Shown here in pieces: positions 27,715-38,261 of a DNA stretch of 64,000 nucleotides. Both the position numbers and the translations under genes were made by a program. A model generated the notes under the pieces. The model was not told where the DNA came from. It saw only the letters and a list, made by a program, of their open reading frames with translations, and did no database searches. The stretch's first letter is position 1. Each line of letters begins with the position of its first letter. Source of the stretch: Sordaria brevicollis (taxonomy: Eukaryota; Ascomycota; Sordariomycetes; Sordariales; Sordariaceae); contig JAUTDP010000008.1 of NCBI GenBank assembly GCA_033439795.1, positions 1,054,001 to 1,118,000 on the forward strand. Direction: 5' to 3'.

Positions 27715-28054
27715 TATAATAATATAAGTTTGGCGATTATAGTACTGGGTCCTTATAATTAGGGTATTGGGACGTACGGATTATTCGTTATATTAAACTT
27801 TGGTTTTTAATTAGTGGATTAAATTTAGCGACCGTTTAATAGGGTTTAATAAGGCTATTACGATTTAGCGATTATTTAATGGGTACGTAGTCGCTAATAA
27901 CCTTTTATATATTATTAGGTGGTTTGGTATAAGATTAGACTTCTATACCTAGATTTTAACCTTTCTACTCTTCTTCTCTTTAGTTTTAGTTATTTATTTG
28001 AATTATATATATTTGCCGTGCTACGTTATTATACGCCCATATTGTAGTTTGATA
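27715..28054 (+). repeat. 3' LTR of nested retrotransposon
   Basis: 340-bp copy of the LTR at 19,662-20,001. It is slightly less mutated in places (for example GTAGTTTGATA against GTAATTTAATA at the 3' end). Confidence 0.9.
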
Positions 28055-28560
28055 CTTATAAACGTTTATAACGTCTTTTATATAAATCTATTATATAGAG
28101 CCGTAAAAGATCCTTTCCTAGGATAAATTACGTCCGACCCGCAACCTTTAATAATAATCGTAGAAGGAGAAAAGGAATAGGAGGTAAAAAAGATCTTTTA
28201 CGTAAATAATTTTATAAATTTTAATAATATAATTATAAGAAACGTTTTCGTAAAATAAAAAGGATTTAAAAATATTATATAGGAGCCTTTAAAAAATTTC
28301 CTAGAAATTATAATATTAAACGAATTCGAAAAATAATACGGGCCTATAAATATAAATATAAAACCCTTAAAGAAATAATAAAATAGAAAATAAATTCGCT
28401 CGGGAGCGAAACGATATTAATATAATTAAAGGTTAAAAAATCTATCCTAAGAGGGAAAATAATAAGGGTTAACCTACTATAAAAAAATTCTTAATTATAT
28501 AAAAAAGAAAAAATAATAAAAAAAAAAAATTTAAACCGTAGTATTATTTATTTTCTTATT
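28055..28560 (+). pseudogene. Chromodomain tail of outer retrotransposon pol, severed
   Basis: Directly after the nested element the outer frame resumes: residues reading DPQPLIIIVEGEKE and then EVKKIFYVNN, followed by an aromatic/basic stretch ending KGFKNII, resemble the C-terminal chromodomain of fungal gypsy integrases. The match to the frame before 19,661 supports a simple insertion at this point. Confidence 0.7.
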
Positions 28561-28599
28561 TATACCCTCTTTCTCTCCTCTTATTAAATCTACCTTATT

Positions 28600-30150
28600 T
28601 TTAATAGCCGAAGGGGCCGTAGGGCCGAAAACCGAATATATAGAAATAAAAGCGGGGGCCAGGGTACTAAAAAAATTATAACCGAAAAAAAAAATCGAAG
28701 GTAAAACGCCGAAAATAGGAGAAAGAAAGGTAATAACCTTTATAAATTCGGCTTTAATAGATTTAATAGCGGTAATTTTAATATAAAAATATATATTACG
28801 GGTATAGGAACGGCAAAGGGTTATAAATTTTTATTTCTTAATTAAAAGTTAGGGAATTTCTTCCTCTTTTTTAATAAAAGGGGGGCGGACGGCCGTAGTA
28901 GAAGGGAAGTAAATAGAAAAACCTCTTAACGATTTATTAACGTTAATAACAATTTATTATTACTATAATTCGGCAACCTCTTTAATAAAAATTTAAATTT
29001 ATAAAAAAGCTAATTCCTAATAGAAAATATCTACCTTAGCGGCGGAAATAATAATTATAATAATAATAAGGGCTAGAACGGGGGCCGTAATAAATAAAAT
29101 AATAAGAGTAAGGGCGGCCGTAAAAATAAGTAAATTAAAAAAGAAAGATTCGAAAGAACCGGTAAAAAGGTAATTAAAAATTATAAATTTAGGAATATAT
29201 TCTATAAATTTATTTACTAAAATTATTAAATTGCGAATTTAAACGGCCTTATTAATATTAATAGAATTTAAATATTTAACCGCTTACTAAATAATATAAA
29301 TAGCTTAAACTATAATAAAAATAGGCTAATAGGCTTTACCCGACTCGGTCGCGTAAATAGCGTACTTTTTATTACCTTCGAAATTGGCGTTTTAATAATA
29401 ATAACCGCGGGAGAAATAAGCCTAATATTAATTCTTATTAGGTTTATATTTAACGAAAGCCATTATAATTTTATTCTTCGTCTACTTTATTTTATTACGA
29501 AGTAAAAGTAAAATATTACGTAAGGCTACCGTTATATTAATTTTCTTACTTTTTTTAAATATAAAAAGGTTAGGGTCGTCGGAATTAAACCTTTCCCTAT
29601 CCTCTTCTAAATTAATAAAAGTACGGATAAAAATTTAAATTAGGTTTGGGGTTATAGCGGAAATCGAAATTTAAGGTAGTAAGGCCGCAAAAAAAAGGTT
29701 ATTAATATATTAACTAACAGAATAAAAATAAGAATAAATAGCCGGAACCGACCCGAAAGGAAAAGGAAGCGGAACCGTTATAAGAATTAAAAATATAGCC
29801 GGAATTAAAGTAAAAGGAATTTTAAATACAGTTTAATAATATTAAGGAGCAATATATTATTATTATTATTATTAGAAAGTAAGTTAATAATAGTATTAAA
29901 ATTACTATTATAGAATAACGAATATATTAAAAATATATATTATTTTTAATTATTCGGGGATAAATTTGGAAAAGTCTATAACGAAGGAATTTACGTCTAT
30001 AATTAATAAAAGTTTAAGGAATCGTAACGTAGAAGAAGGTTTATTAAAAGGATTTAATTTCGCGTTAAAAGAAGGAAAAAGAAAGAAAAAGAGAGAAAGA
30101 AAAAAAGGGAAATAAAAGGTTTTATAAGAAGAACGGGTTCGTAATGGGAG
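28600..30150 (-). pseudogene. Antisense frame in 3' part of outer retrotransposon
   Basis: Between the chromodomain and the 3' LTR the minus strand reads as one long frame whose stops fit former Gln codons. Recognisable stretches include INLEEDRERFNSDDPNLFIF, then MAFVKYKPNKN, then NANFEGNKKYAIYATESGKA. I do not recognise the family. It could be an extra antisense gene of the element, or a cellular or gag-like fragment captured by it. No comparable frame was apparent on the plus strand. Confidence 0.55.
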
Positions 30151-30335
30151 GAAGGTTTATAAATGGTTAATTGGCGTACGGGTTAATTAATTACGCGTAG
30201 GCGACTAATTGCGTAAATTAGGACGAAGATACGGATATATAATTAAATTAGAGGGATTAACTCTAGAAAATACTTATAAATAATAACTAAATAGCGACCG
30301 TTATTATAATAATTAAAAGGAGAGGAGGGGGCTAA

Positions 30336-30667
30336 TATTATAAGGCTACCGCCTAGGAGGTTATATTAGGCTCTACGGCCTAATTGGCTCCTTATGGCTG
30401 CCCTTGTAGCTATAGGTTATAGGGCTACCGCCTAGGAGGTTATATCAAGCTCTACGGCCTAATTAGCTCCCTGTAGCTACCCTTATAGCTATGGCTCGGG
30501 CGGTACGCACTGACTCTACAGAATCACTTACGTGCTTACAACCCCTTTCAAAAGGATAGAGTTTGCGACCCCGCTTTGCGGTGCGGCTTTTCCCCCTTTT
30601 CTCTTCGTAGAACCTTATCAATTCATTAGGCCCAGTATCTGTGCCATATTCTACTGTCCCCCTTACA
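30336..30667 (+). repeat. 3' LTR of outer retrotransposon
   Basis: 332 bp, less RIP-mutated than the 5' copy in its second half (for example GCGGTACGCACTGACTC and CTTTGCGGTGCGG keep CA and TG). It ends TTACA, followed by the GATAG duplication. Confidence 0.9.
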
Positions 30668-30672
30668 GATAG

Positions 30673-30870
30673 TCGACGGAGGAATATCTTTAAGGTTAAA
30701 TTTATATAAAAGAGTGGTCCTAGCGTTTCAAAAAAATAATCTATAAAAAGGCCTCAAAAAGACCATCTTCCGATATATTTCATTTTTTTCCCATTATTTT
30801 TCGTTATTTAATTATTAATAAAAAACCTTTAATAAGGTTTGAAAATTTATATAGGGATTTTGCAGTCGAC
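30673..30870. other. RIP-mutated flank
   Basis: AT-rich DNA between the LTR retrotransposon and the TIR-element fragment; nothing recognisable. Confidence 0.5.
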
Positions 30871-30990
30871 GGCCAAAACGCGCAAAACCCGAACAGACCT
30901 CCTCTCACTGAAAGTTCGAGGAGAGGAGACCCACATTTTGTGGGGTGGGTCCGCTGAGCGCCGTAGAGGAGGTTCTGTGGAAGAGACTAG
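30871..30990. repeat. Fragment of the TIR element (left end)
   Basis: These 120 bp match 13,583-13,702, the left end of the 531-bp TIR element, with the unmutated terminal core at 30,871-30,900. A palindromic segment (CCCACATTTTGTGGGGTGGG) is shared. I found no matching right end before 31,300, so this copy appears truncated. Open frames crossing it on both strands have no domain and are not called as genes. Confidence 0.6.
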
Positions 30991-31300
30991 GGAATGGGAA
31001 GTCCGCACAAAAGTGAATAGCTGGAGAGGATTGGGTGCTGTGAAGCCCATTTGAGATCCTGGTATTCTTCCGTAATCGAGGCACCAACATTGAGTTGATC
31101 TAGTGTATTCCAAATATCGAAGTGCATTTATCCACTTGGGTGGGTTATTAGCAAGTTTATGATTGTGACTTCAAGAGAAAATCGTGAAGGAATTCAGGAA
31201 TTGCTCGTTGTTCGTTGCTCGTTGCCAAAAGGACCCTGCATGTCCGCCAAGCCTTTTTGGTCTTTATAAATGCAAGAGTTGCACAGGTTGTCAACAAGAA

Positions 31301-31372
31301 GCGCCAATGGTCTAACGGCTAGGATTCATCCCTTCCAAGGATGAGGTGGGGGTTCGATTCCCTCTTGGCGCA
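31301..31372 (+). tRNA. tRNA-Gly (anticodon UCC)
   Basis: A 72-nt cloverleaf with acceptor GCGCCAA pairing with TTGGCGC, discriminator A, anticodon stem CATCC/GGATG around loop CTTCCAA, and T loop GGTTCGATTCC. The anticodon is UCC, so it decodes GGA glycine codons. There is no intron. A run of T from 31,374 is the expected RNA polymerase III terminator. The sequence shows no RIP mutation and is probably functional. Confidence 0.95.
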
Positions 31373-31373
31373 T

Positions 31374-31381
31374 CTTTTTTT
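31374..31381 (+). terminator. Pol III T-run terminator of tRNA-Gly
   Basis: An oligo-T run begins two bases after the discriminator base of the tRNA, the standard position and form for RNA polymerase III termination. Confidence 0.85.
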
Positions 31382-33308
31382 CTACTTTTTTCTTCTGACA
31401 TCTTCTTCCTACTGCCATCTTTTCGTAATATCTCTTCCATTATTTTTTTGTTTACTTTTTAGTGATTTTGGTGGTGGTGATTGGACATGTTCGTGGACCG
31501 AATGACGACTGTGGTTGAAGATTGGGATGGTTGCATGAGACGGCACCGTTGTTTTTGGTATTGACGGTTTTGTTTTCGAACACAAGGGAATTGGTCTCAA
31601 ATGTAATGCGATTTGACGACTGATTTCTCTCTTTCACAATCAACTTGGGCTTCTTTCATTGCAACGAAATTGGAATTACTCTCGACACTCGGACACTGGC
31701 GTCTCTATCTTCTCGTCCTGCTGCCTACACTTGCTGTGCTTGCCTCCTCATCCTCCAACATCAAATTCCAAACTTGCAAGACCTCTGTCAACATCACCAA
31801 ACCCGCCCCAAAGTCCCGAACCAATAGCACCCCCTGCCCTTCAGCTCCCCAATCCATCTACCACCACACTACACACACTCAATGGCTCAAGGCGGCTGAG
31901 CGGCGCGCTTATTCCAGCCGCTCGCCAACGTGCTTCGATTCCGAGCTTCCGTCGTGGCTTGTGCCGCGGATGTCACCCTCCAATTTTGTTTCGGGCTCTG
32001 CCTGGTTGGTTTCACGGGACCAAATAAGTGAAAAGTTTATCTTCACTTCTGATCTCCGATCTTATGGAGTGTGAGAGCCGCCCATTTGGTATCTCTGAGA
32101 TAATTACCTACCGGGGTGTATCGGAAGTTCGCAAAGACGCCCTTTTGACAGCAGTTGGGCCTGATGATGATGATGTCCGCTCTCCGCGTTGTCATCGAGA
32201 GGTAGGTAGGCCAGAAATTTCCATTGGACTATGAAATGACCTCCAGATCTTCCGTTGCATCATATGTTTCTTGTTGGTTTGTTCGTATGACTATGACCCA
32301 TGGGGTTGAGTCGGATTCAAAAGGCATTGGGGAAAATCTGCGATAGCCAACTGCAACGTCGAAACCCCAACTCTCCATCCCACTGGTGACTGGCTCCTAA
32401 TCCGTCCCACTGGCTCCTAATGCCTCCTCCCAATGCCACCCATTTCCGCTATAAGTCGCAGCGTCACAAATAAAGCCCCCCAGAGGATCTGATCTAAGAT
32501 TTCTACCTGATTGTAAGGCTACGCTATAATCTCGCGTGGCTTACTAGGTATCGATAGTGAGGTTACTGTCAAAGATCTAGAACTTCCATTCAGGAACCCG
32601 GGGTCGTATCTTCGCGCTAGCGTTGTTAAGTCCGAGCTGAAAACGATATCGGATTAGATCCTCGAGCCATTCACATGTCAAAACGATGAGTGGAAGGAAA
32701 GCGCTTGTGGCTTCAAGCCACCGAAACAATTGCGCTGACATTCGGGTGCTGTAGCAAACATGCAGGAACGTCGGTAGGTGAATTTCTAGCAGCTCTCGGG
32801 TTGTCCGGGAAGATCTTTTCGTGGATGTTGGCTGTATCTGAATGCCTTGTTATTTCGTCGAATCATGGGAGAAGGAGAGACGATTTACAGAACCACAGAC
32901 AGGTAGTCAGAGAGGGCGCCGTACCGTTACAGATCTATCGACATCCGATGGCGCATGCTTCAGCCGCATGCCTGCTAGCCTCTCCTAAACCTCGAAGCCT
33001 AGATAAACGGGTCCCAGCATCATGTCAGCTATCCACTATGTCGATAATGCATCGTCAGGCGGTTGTCGTGCTGTTTTATTGTGTCGGTCGGTCTTTTCTA
33101 GACCCCACTGCTCGGATATTGTGAAAGATGTGGTGATGGTGCCTATCTCGAGGCATCCAGAATTGGATTCACCCTCGCCATGGGTGTAGCTATGATGGGG
33201 CTCCGGGGTTGCTATAAGGTCAACGACACTTGCAGCTCCTGGCACCCATAGAGGTCCTCGAGACGAGAAGCACAAGTCAATCCGAACACTTGAGGTTCCA
33301 CCATCACT
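31382..33308. other. Intergenic, no convincing gene
   Basis: Ordinary base composition without RIP. Open frames at 31,613-32,074 (153 codons), 31,659-32,027 (122) and 32,690-33,124 (144) are present. The first has a hydrophobic stretch near residues 30-45, but the frames overlap one another and show no domain. They could hold an exon of an unrecognised gene; I would not annotate them. The final part is the promoter region of the P450 gene. Confidence 0.5.
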
Positions 33309-35167
33309 ATGGCAGTCATCAACTGGGCCAGCTCCCGAGCTGCCACTCTCAGTCCCGGAACAGCAACTTTGCTTGTCATTGGAGCATGGCTACTCTACGC
33401 CATTGGTCTTGGAGTTTACCGATTATACTTCCACCCATTGGCCAAGTTTCCGGGAAGGAAAATGGCCGCAGTCACCACTTGGTACGAGTTCTACTACGAG
33501 TTTCGCTACGGCGGACAATACATCTTTGAGATTGGGAAGATGCATAAGAAATATGGTAGGGTGAGCCCTTGAAGCCAGATGATGTCAATGCTAACGGAGG
33601 TTCAGGCCCGATTATACGGATCAATCCTCATGAGCTGTCGATCCATGATCCGGCTTACTATAACGAGCTCTATGTGGGAAGCAGCAAGCGACGGACCAAC
33701 TTCTGGCCGCTGTTCCAGGGGTGTACCGATGACACTGATGGTGAGCCTCCCGGAACGAAGTCAAGGATTCAGGACTGACCCTTCGCAGTCAACCTCTTCA
33801 TGACCATTGACCACGACTTGCATCGCCAACGAAGAAAGCCTTTGGATCCCTTCTTCTCTCGCATGGCCATCAACACTCGTTACTGGCCCATTCTGGCCGA
33901 GAAAGCTCAGTTCTTGGAGTCTCGCATTCGCAAGTACAAGAATCAAGAGAAAGTTGTTCGACTAGACTGTGCTTTCTCGGCCTTTTCAGCGGATTGTATC
34001 GAGAGAATATGCACCAACGACCTTGAGCCTGGCGATGGGTTTCTCGATCAACCGGATTTTGGGCCCGAGTGGTATGATGGGATGTTGGGCTTGATCAAGA
34101 ACGCACCCATTTTGACCAAGTTCCCGAAGGCGTTGAGGTGAGCCCACTGCCCGACCATCAAGTACCACCCCTGAGCTTCTTGACACTGACCAAAACAGCT
34201 CACTTGGATACATCCCACAGCGCTTGCTGCTATGGCTCTTCCCCCAAGGACACATAGCCAACAAGTACGACGAGCGAACAAGAACGCAAATCCACAAGGC
34301 AGTAACTAGACAGCAGCTTCCCAAGGATTCCAAGTCGGAGCATCCCATACTCTTCGAGGCACTAGCGCAGAGCAATCTCTCGCCTGCCGACAAGAGAGAA
34401 GAACGGCTGGTACGAGAAGCGAAGCTCATCTTCCTCGGCGGAACCATCAGCACCGGACGAACCCTCAGCTTCGTATCCTACTACATCCTCTCTCGTCCCG
34501 ACATCAAGGCGCGTCTCAAGGAGGAGTTGCGAGATGTCATGGCTGGGTGGCCCGAGGTGGTTCCCGCTTGGGCTGAGCTGGAGAAGTTGCCGTACTTGCA
34601 AGCGGTAATCAAGGAGGCTTTGCGGTAGGTTCTCTGCACCGGACTCGGATATGTTAGTAAGCGGAACTGACAAGAGAGAAAAAACAGACTCAGTTACGGC
34701 TTCATGAGACGCCTGCCGCGCGTCTCGCCCGATGTGGCTATCCAGTACAAGGAGTACATCATCCCGCCTGGGACTCCGGTGGGCATGAGTGCCTACTTGA
34801 TGCACAGCAACCCGGAGGTGTATCGAGATGCGGACCAGTTCATCCCAGAGCGGTGGCTGGCCGAGGACACGAAGGCGATGCAGAGGAGTTATGTGCCCTT
34901 TACGAAGGGGTCGAGGAGCTGTCTTGGCCAGAAGTAGGTCTAAGTCACGCCGTCGAAGGATTACTGGATCAAGAGGCCACTTTTGCTGACTTGTTACGTA
35001 GTCTCTCCATGGCAGAGCTCAGTCTTGTTCTGGCGGTCCTCTTTCGACCCGACGGACCGGGTCTGGAGCTGTTTGAGACTGACGAGAGCGATGTGAAGCA
35101 TATTCACGATTTCGTCGTGCCGTTGCCAAAGTTGGATAGCTTGGGTGTTCGGGTCTTGGTTCGATGA
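33309..35167 (+). CDS. Cytochrome P450 monooxygenase (six exons)
   Basis: Joining 33309-33555, 33606-33740, 33789-34137, 34199-34624, 34688-34933 and 35002-35167 gives 522 residues, and every junction keeps the frame. A membrane anchor at about residues 12-38 and the LYFHPLAKFPG hinge suit a microsomal enzyme. The K-helix pair is E383-A-L-R386, the PERW motif reads FIPERWL, and the haem loop is FTKGSRSCLGQ with Cys464 as ligand. In the I helix the usual acidic-Thr pair is replaced by GGTISTG, a common variant. The N-terminal third resembles fungal trichodiene-oxygenase-like P450s, but the substrate is unknown. Introns are 50, 48, 61, 63 and 68 bp. It lies next to the receptor-like array and has no obvious pathway partner. 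Confidence 0.93.
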
Positions 35168-36288
35168 TAACGGAACGGATCAGATGGAAGGTGCCTGGGC
35201 GCTGGGCTGGGGGTGTTCTTTGACGTCAGGGGCAACGGTTGAGATGGAAGGTACTTGTTAACAAGGACGCACTAACAGAGAAGTTTCTCCACGGAAAGGG
35301 GTGGGAAGCCTTCATAGTCACTACGCGCTTTCAGCACACAAAAAGGGGAAAAGAACCGAAAATCGTTTGTCCTCCTTTACATCCTCGCTCAAGTAAGATA
35401 ACCAGCAATCAAGATCAAAAATTGGCATGATATCGCATCAAACTGGCCAAATCGATTGGCGGTTTGTTGAAAAGAGCCGGCAAGTCATGACTTGAATGGC
35501 ATTTCCTGTTAGTGACCCCTGTAACTTTGGCGTACGCCCTCTGTCGACACCACCGGCGTTCTTGCCTCTGCGAAGTCTCACCTAGACACATAGTCTAAAT
35601 TACTGTAGTTCTTAGTCACTTAGGGTAGGTCATGGCGCGTGCGCAAATGGAAGGTCTGTGACCAACTGCCGCTCGTTCTGTTTTCCAAAATCTCACCAGT
35701 TCACCATGTTCTTCTACCCCAATCTCGGCTTCCGAGGGCAGCGATGTTGCCATTTCCGACTATCCCTCAATTGCCACGATGCCACCTTTGAATCACGACG
35801 ATGGATAACTCTCAACTCCAAATACCGCTCAACGATCAAGCCATGCGCCCAGGGCCGGGGGACGAAAGCTCGCCAGGGCCAGTCATTAGAGGTACCACGC
35901 CCACGGACTGATAGCGCTAGTGCCGCTAAAACACAGCACATTGTCGCCAAATAGGCACCCACGGCAGCATGCTTCCATTCTCACCGTCGATCGCAAGTGG
36001 CATATCTCGAGACGCCATGATCCCCAGTGTTGACTGCATGAAAAGAATGTCATTCGGGCCAAAGTAGATCTCCATGGTATTGCCGTCCTTATTACGAATG
36101 CATTCCAGATATGGGCTAACGTGTCTCTAGAGAACCAACTGGCCCTCGTGGCCGTAAGAGGGGAGCACTACTATCCAACGAGCTCCACGCACAAGTAACA
36201 ACTCATCGCGAATCCAGGCGCATCTGTTCAATATATACGTCGACTCCCTTTCCACCGGATGACCACCGAATTCTGCGTTCTGCGGATA
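35168..36288. other. Intergenic between P450 and paralogue 1
   Basis: This 1.1-kb stretch separates two convergent genes and should carry their 3' ends. Several small frames exist (for example 35,658-35,954), but none has a motif or a plausible splice partner. Confidence 0.5.
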
Positions 36289-37597
36289 TCAAGGTTGATC
36301 TGGCCCGTACACGCCCGCCTTATAACGACCCTGACCTTGCTCTTCGTCTACCTCCCTTTCACCGTATTTTATGCTCACCTGAGTCTTCCGAACAATATTT
36401 CCGGTCTCGTTGGTATCTGCATCCTTGACGTCCACGACACTTTCTGTCTCCAGGATTTCAACGGCATCGTCCTCGTCAGCAACACGTTTCGGAGGCTCAT
36501 AGGAGCTTCCCAGCCGAGTGTGCGGGTGCGACAAGCTGGAGGTAGCTTTACTCTCTTCAGACAAGTCTTTCATAGGCACGGCCACGTCGGACCTGTTGCC
36601 CGTGATCTTGTGCAGCAATGGTCGCAAGAAAGGAATGCAGGCGGCTATGATTGTCATGCACACCTCCGTGATGCCAAACACCGCTTCACGTCCCAGGATG
36701 TAAGTATCAGGCAGTTTGATCTCTGGATGACCAAAGACAGCTTCCCAGTGGTCCTTTGCCTTCATCGCGGCCAGGATACTCGAACTAAAATCAAGCGTTA
36801 GAAGCAGCACCCAATTTGAGGCTGTCGAATTCAACGTACAAGAATCCCAAGCTCATAGCGCAAATGAGGCCGATCTTTTCACGCCGATTCATTTCCAAGT
36901 TCCAGAGCAACAGGGCCGGCACGAAAGACAAAAAGAATTCCTGAAGTATCTTTGATCAGCTCCAAGAGTCTGCAATGGCACGGATGGAACCCTACTTACC
37001 ACGATAGCCCCGTGCATCAAGACGGTGATGGCAAAGATCTTGGCGAGATGGTCGGGGACGCAGCTATGATGGTGCATTGGATCCGTTCTCCGATAAAAGT
37101 TACAGTCGATATATCCCAAAATGGATACAAAGAACAGCAAGGCGGTGGAGTGGATCGCTACGAACCAAAGAGCGACCCTCTGCCACCGTTTCGGGGAAAC
37201 TCGGACCAGGGTGATAAAAAAGGACAACTTCGAAAGGCCCGCCGCGTTCATAGCAATGAACAGAGCAGTCGGTGTCCATTCGACCAAGGTCGGAAGCTTT
37301 TTCATGTTGAGCTGGGCGACAGGAGTTCCAAGCCCAAATTGCGTCGACCAGAGGATCAGAATGGTTTGTACAAGAACAAGGATCTTGAGGATATTGACTG
37401 TTAGTGCTACTGTTTCATCACTGACGTACAGCGGCAGGATAATGACGTACCCAGGATGCGATCAAGATATAGTCGTCTATGAAGAATTTGGCTTGCTTGA
37501 GGCGCTTGCTGTAAAATCTCAGGACGATAAAGACAGCAGATAACACGACGGATGGGATGGTCGCGCCGAACATTGCCGGCACTATGGTGTTGGACAT
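36289..37597 (-). CDS. Rhodopsin-domain (PTH11-like) membrane protein, paralogue 1
   Basis: Exons 37451-37597, 37000-37383, 36840-36940 and 36289-36784 give 375 residues, with introns of 67, 59 and 55 bp at phases 0, 0 and 2. The product has seven predicted hydrophobic segments. It carries the family blocks LRFYSKRLKQAKFFIDDY after helix 1, LSKLSFFITLVRV in the middle, ICAMSLGF before exon 4 and IIAACIPFLRPLL at the last helix. Two cysteines (YIDC and HSC) fall in the second outer loop and may form a disulfide. No CFEM domain precedes the helices. The tail of about 100 residues is acidic and longer than in the other copies. The likely role is a plasma-membrane sensor; ligand and signalling are unknown. 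It is the most divergent of the six. Confidence 0.88.
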
Positions 37598-38261
37598 CGT
37601 CGCAGGTTTGTTGCCTCCGCGTGGAGGCTGTTTTGGCCAGAGAGGTTAGATGTTTTTGACCACTGATGTTGGAATGGGATCAAGGGCGTCCAAGACAACG
37701 AGAACCACGATCTTTATAATCAAGGTGAGTAAAGTGGCCTACCCATTTCCTTGCTGATCCTCTTCCATAAAGCGTCTAGCAACTTCTGGTTTGGCGGACC
37801 TGATAGGTGAAAGGCTTCCTGGCGGGACGTTCTCCGTACAAGGGGTTTACGTCTTGTTTGCTACCACCGCGCAACAAGACTAGTTGAAGATCGGGCCAAG
37901 ACAGTCAGCCTCTCTAGTCTTTACCTGATATGAGGAGGGCGCGCTATCATATTTCACTTATACTCGGTCACTGCCACAGTGTCGAATAAACCGATTGTAC
38001 GCAACCCACAACCACCCGCAAGCGTCGAGTGTGGAGATGTCTCGGGCCTGCGCGGGGAACGGGAGTCGAAGACAAAGCGAGCGCCTTATGGCGTAAAAAT
38101 ACGCCGCCCGTTGGCCGGTTTGCGACTTTCGCATCGAGACAGAATGCCGATGGCTTGCATCCTGGATCCAACATGAGGAACGCAATGTTAATCAGATGCC
38201 GATTTCACTCGACCTCAGAGTGGCAGGGGGGCAACGGCGCGCTATCCAGATTTGAGGGGTA
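37598..38261. other. Upstream region of paralogue 1
   Basis: 660 bp between the start of paralogue 1 and the Fot1-like transposon. A TATAAAG box lies at 37,712-37,718. Small frames on both strands near 37,960-38,260 overlap each other and are not supported. Confidence 0.5.
37712..37718 (-). promoter_or_regulatory. Candidate TATA box of paralogue 1
   Basis: TATAAAG on the minus strand, 115 bp upstream of the ATG at 37,597. Position and sequence fit a fungal TATA box; transcription start is unverified. Confidence 0.4.

Larger units (their letters stand above)
19662..28054 (+). mobile_element. Nested Ty3/gypsy LTR retrotransposon, RIP-mutated
   Basis: This 8,393-bp element has 340-bp LTRs at 19,662-20,001 and 27,715-28,054. 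The first LTR starts TGTAACGACA; the second reads TATAATAATA, differing at four sites that are all RIP transitions. The flanking words CCTAT (19,657-19,661) and CTTAT (28,055-28,059) are a 5-bp target duplication with one C-to-T change. A G-rich tract (CGGAGGGGGGG) precedes the 3' LTR. It inserted into the outer element's pol frame in the same orientation and is therefore the younger of the two. Confidence 0.92.
14461..30667 (+). mobile_element. Ty3/gypsy LTR retrotransposon (chromovirus type), RIP-mutated, interrupted
   Basis: Two 332-bp direct repeats at 14,461-14,792 and 30,336-30,667 bound the element. Both start TATTATA, probably TGTTATA before RIP; they end TTATA and TTACA. The flanking words AATAG (14,456-14,460) and GATAG (30,668-30,672) differ by one G-to-A change and are best read as a 5-bp target duplication. 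A purine-rich tract (AGGAGAGGAGGGGGC) precedes the 3' LTR. Without the nested element (19,662-28,054 plus its 5-bp duplication) the element is about 7.8 kb. Plus-strand gag-pol relics run from about 15,000 to 28,560. An extra minus-strand frame follows before the 3' LTR. Confidence 0.9.

Noticed and set aside
30839..31113. Small frames on both strands over the TIR-element fragment
   Set aside because: They lie in a repeat that also occurs at 13,583, overlap each other antisense and show no domain.
31613..32074. 153-codon frame with a hydrophobic stretch, considered as a secreted or membrane protein
   Set aside because: It overlaps other frames of similar size in different phases, has no recognisable family and no splice partner.
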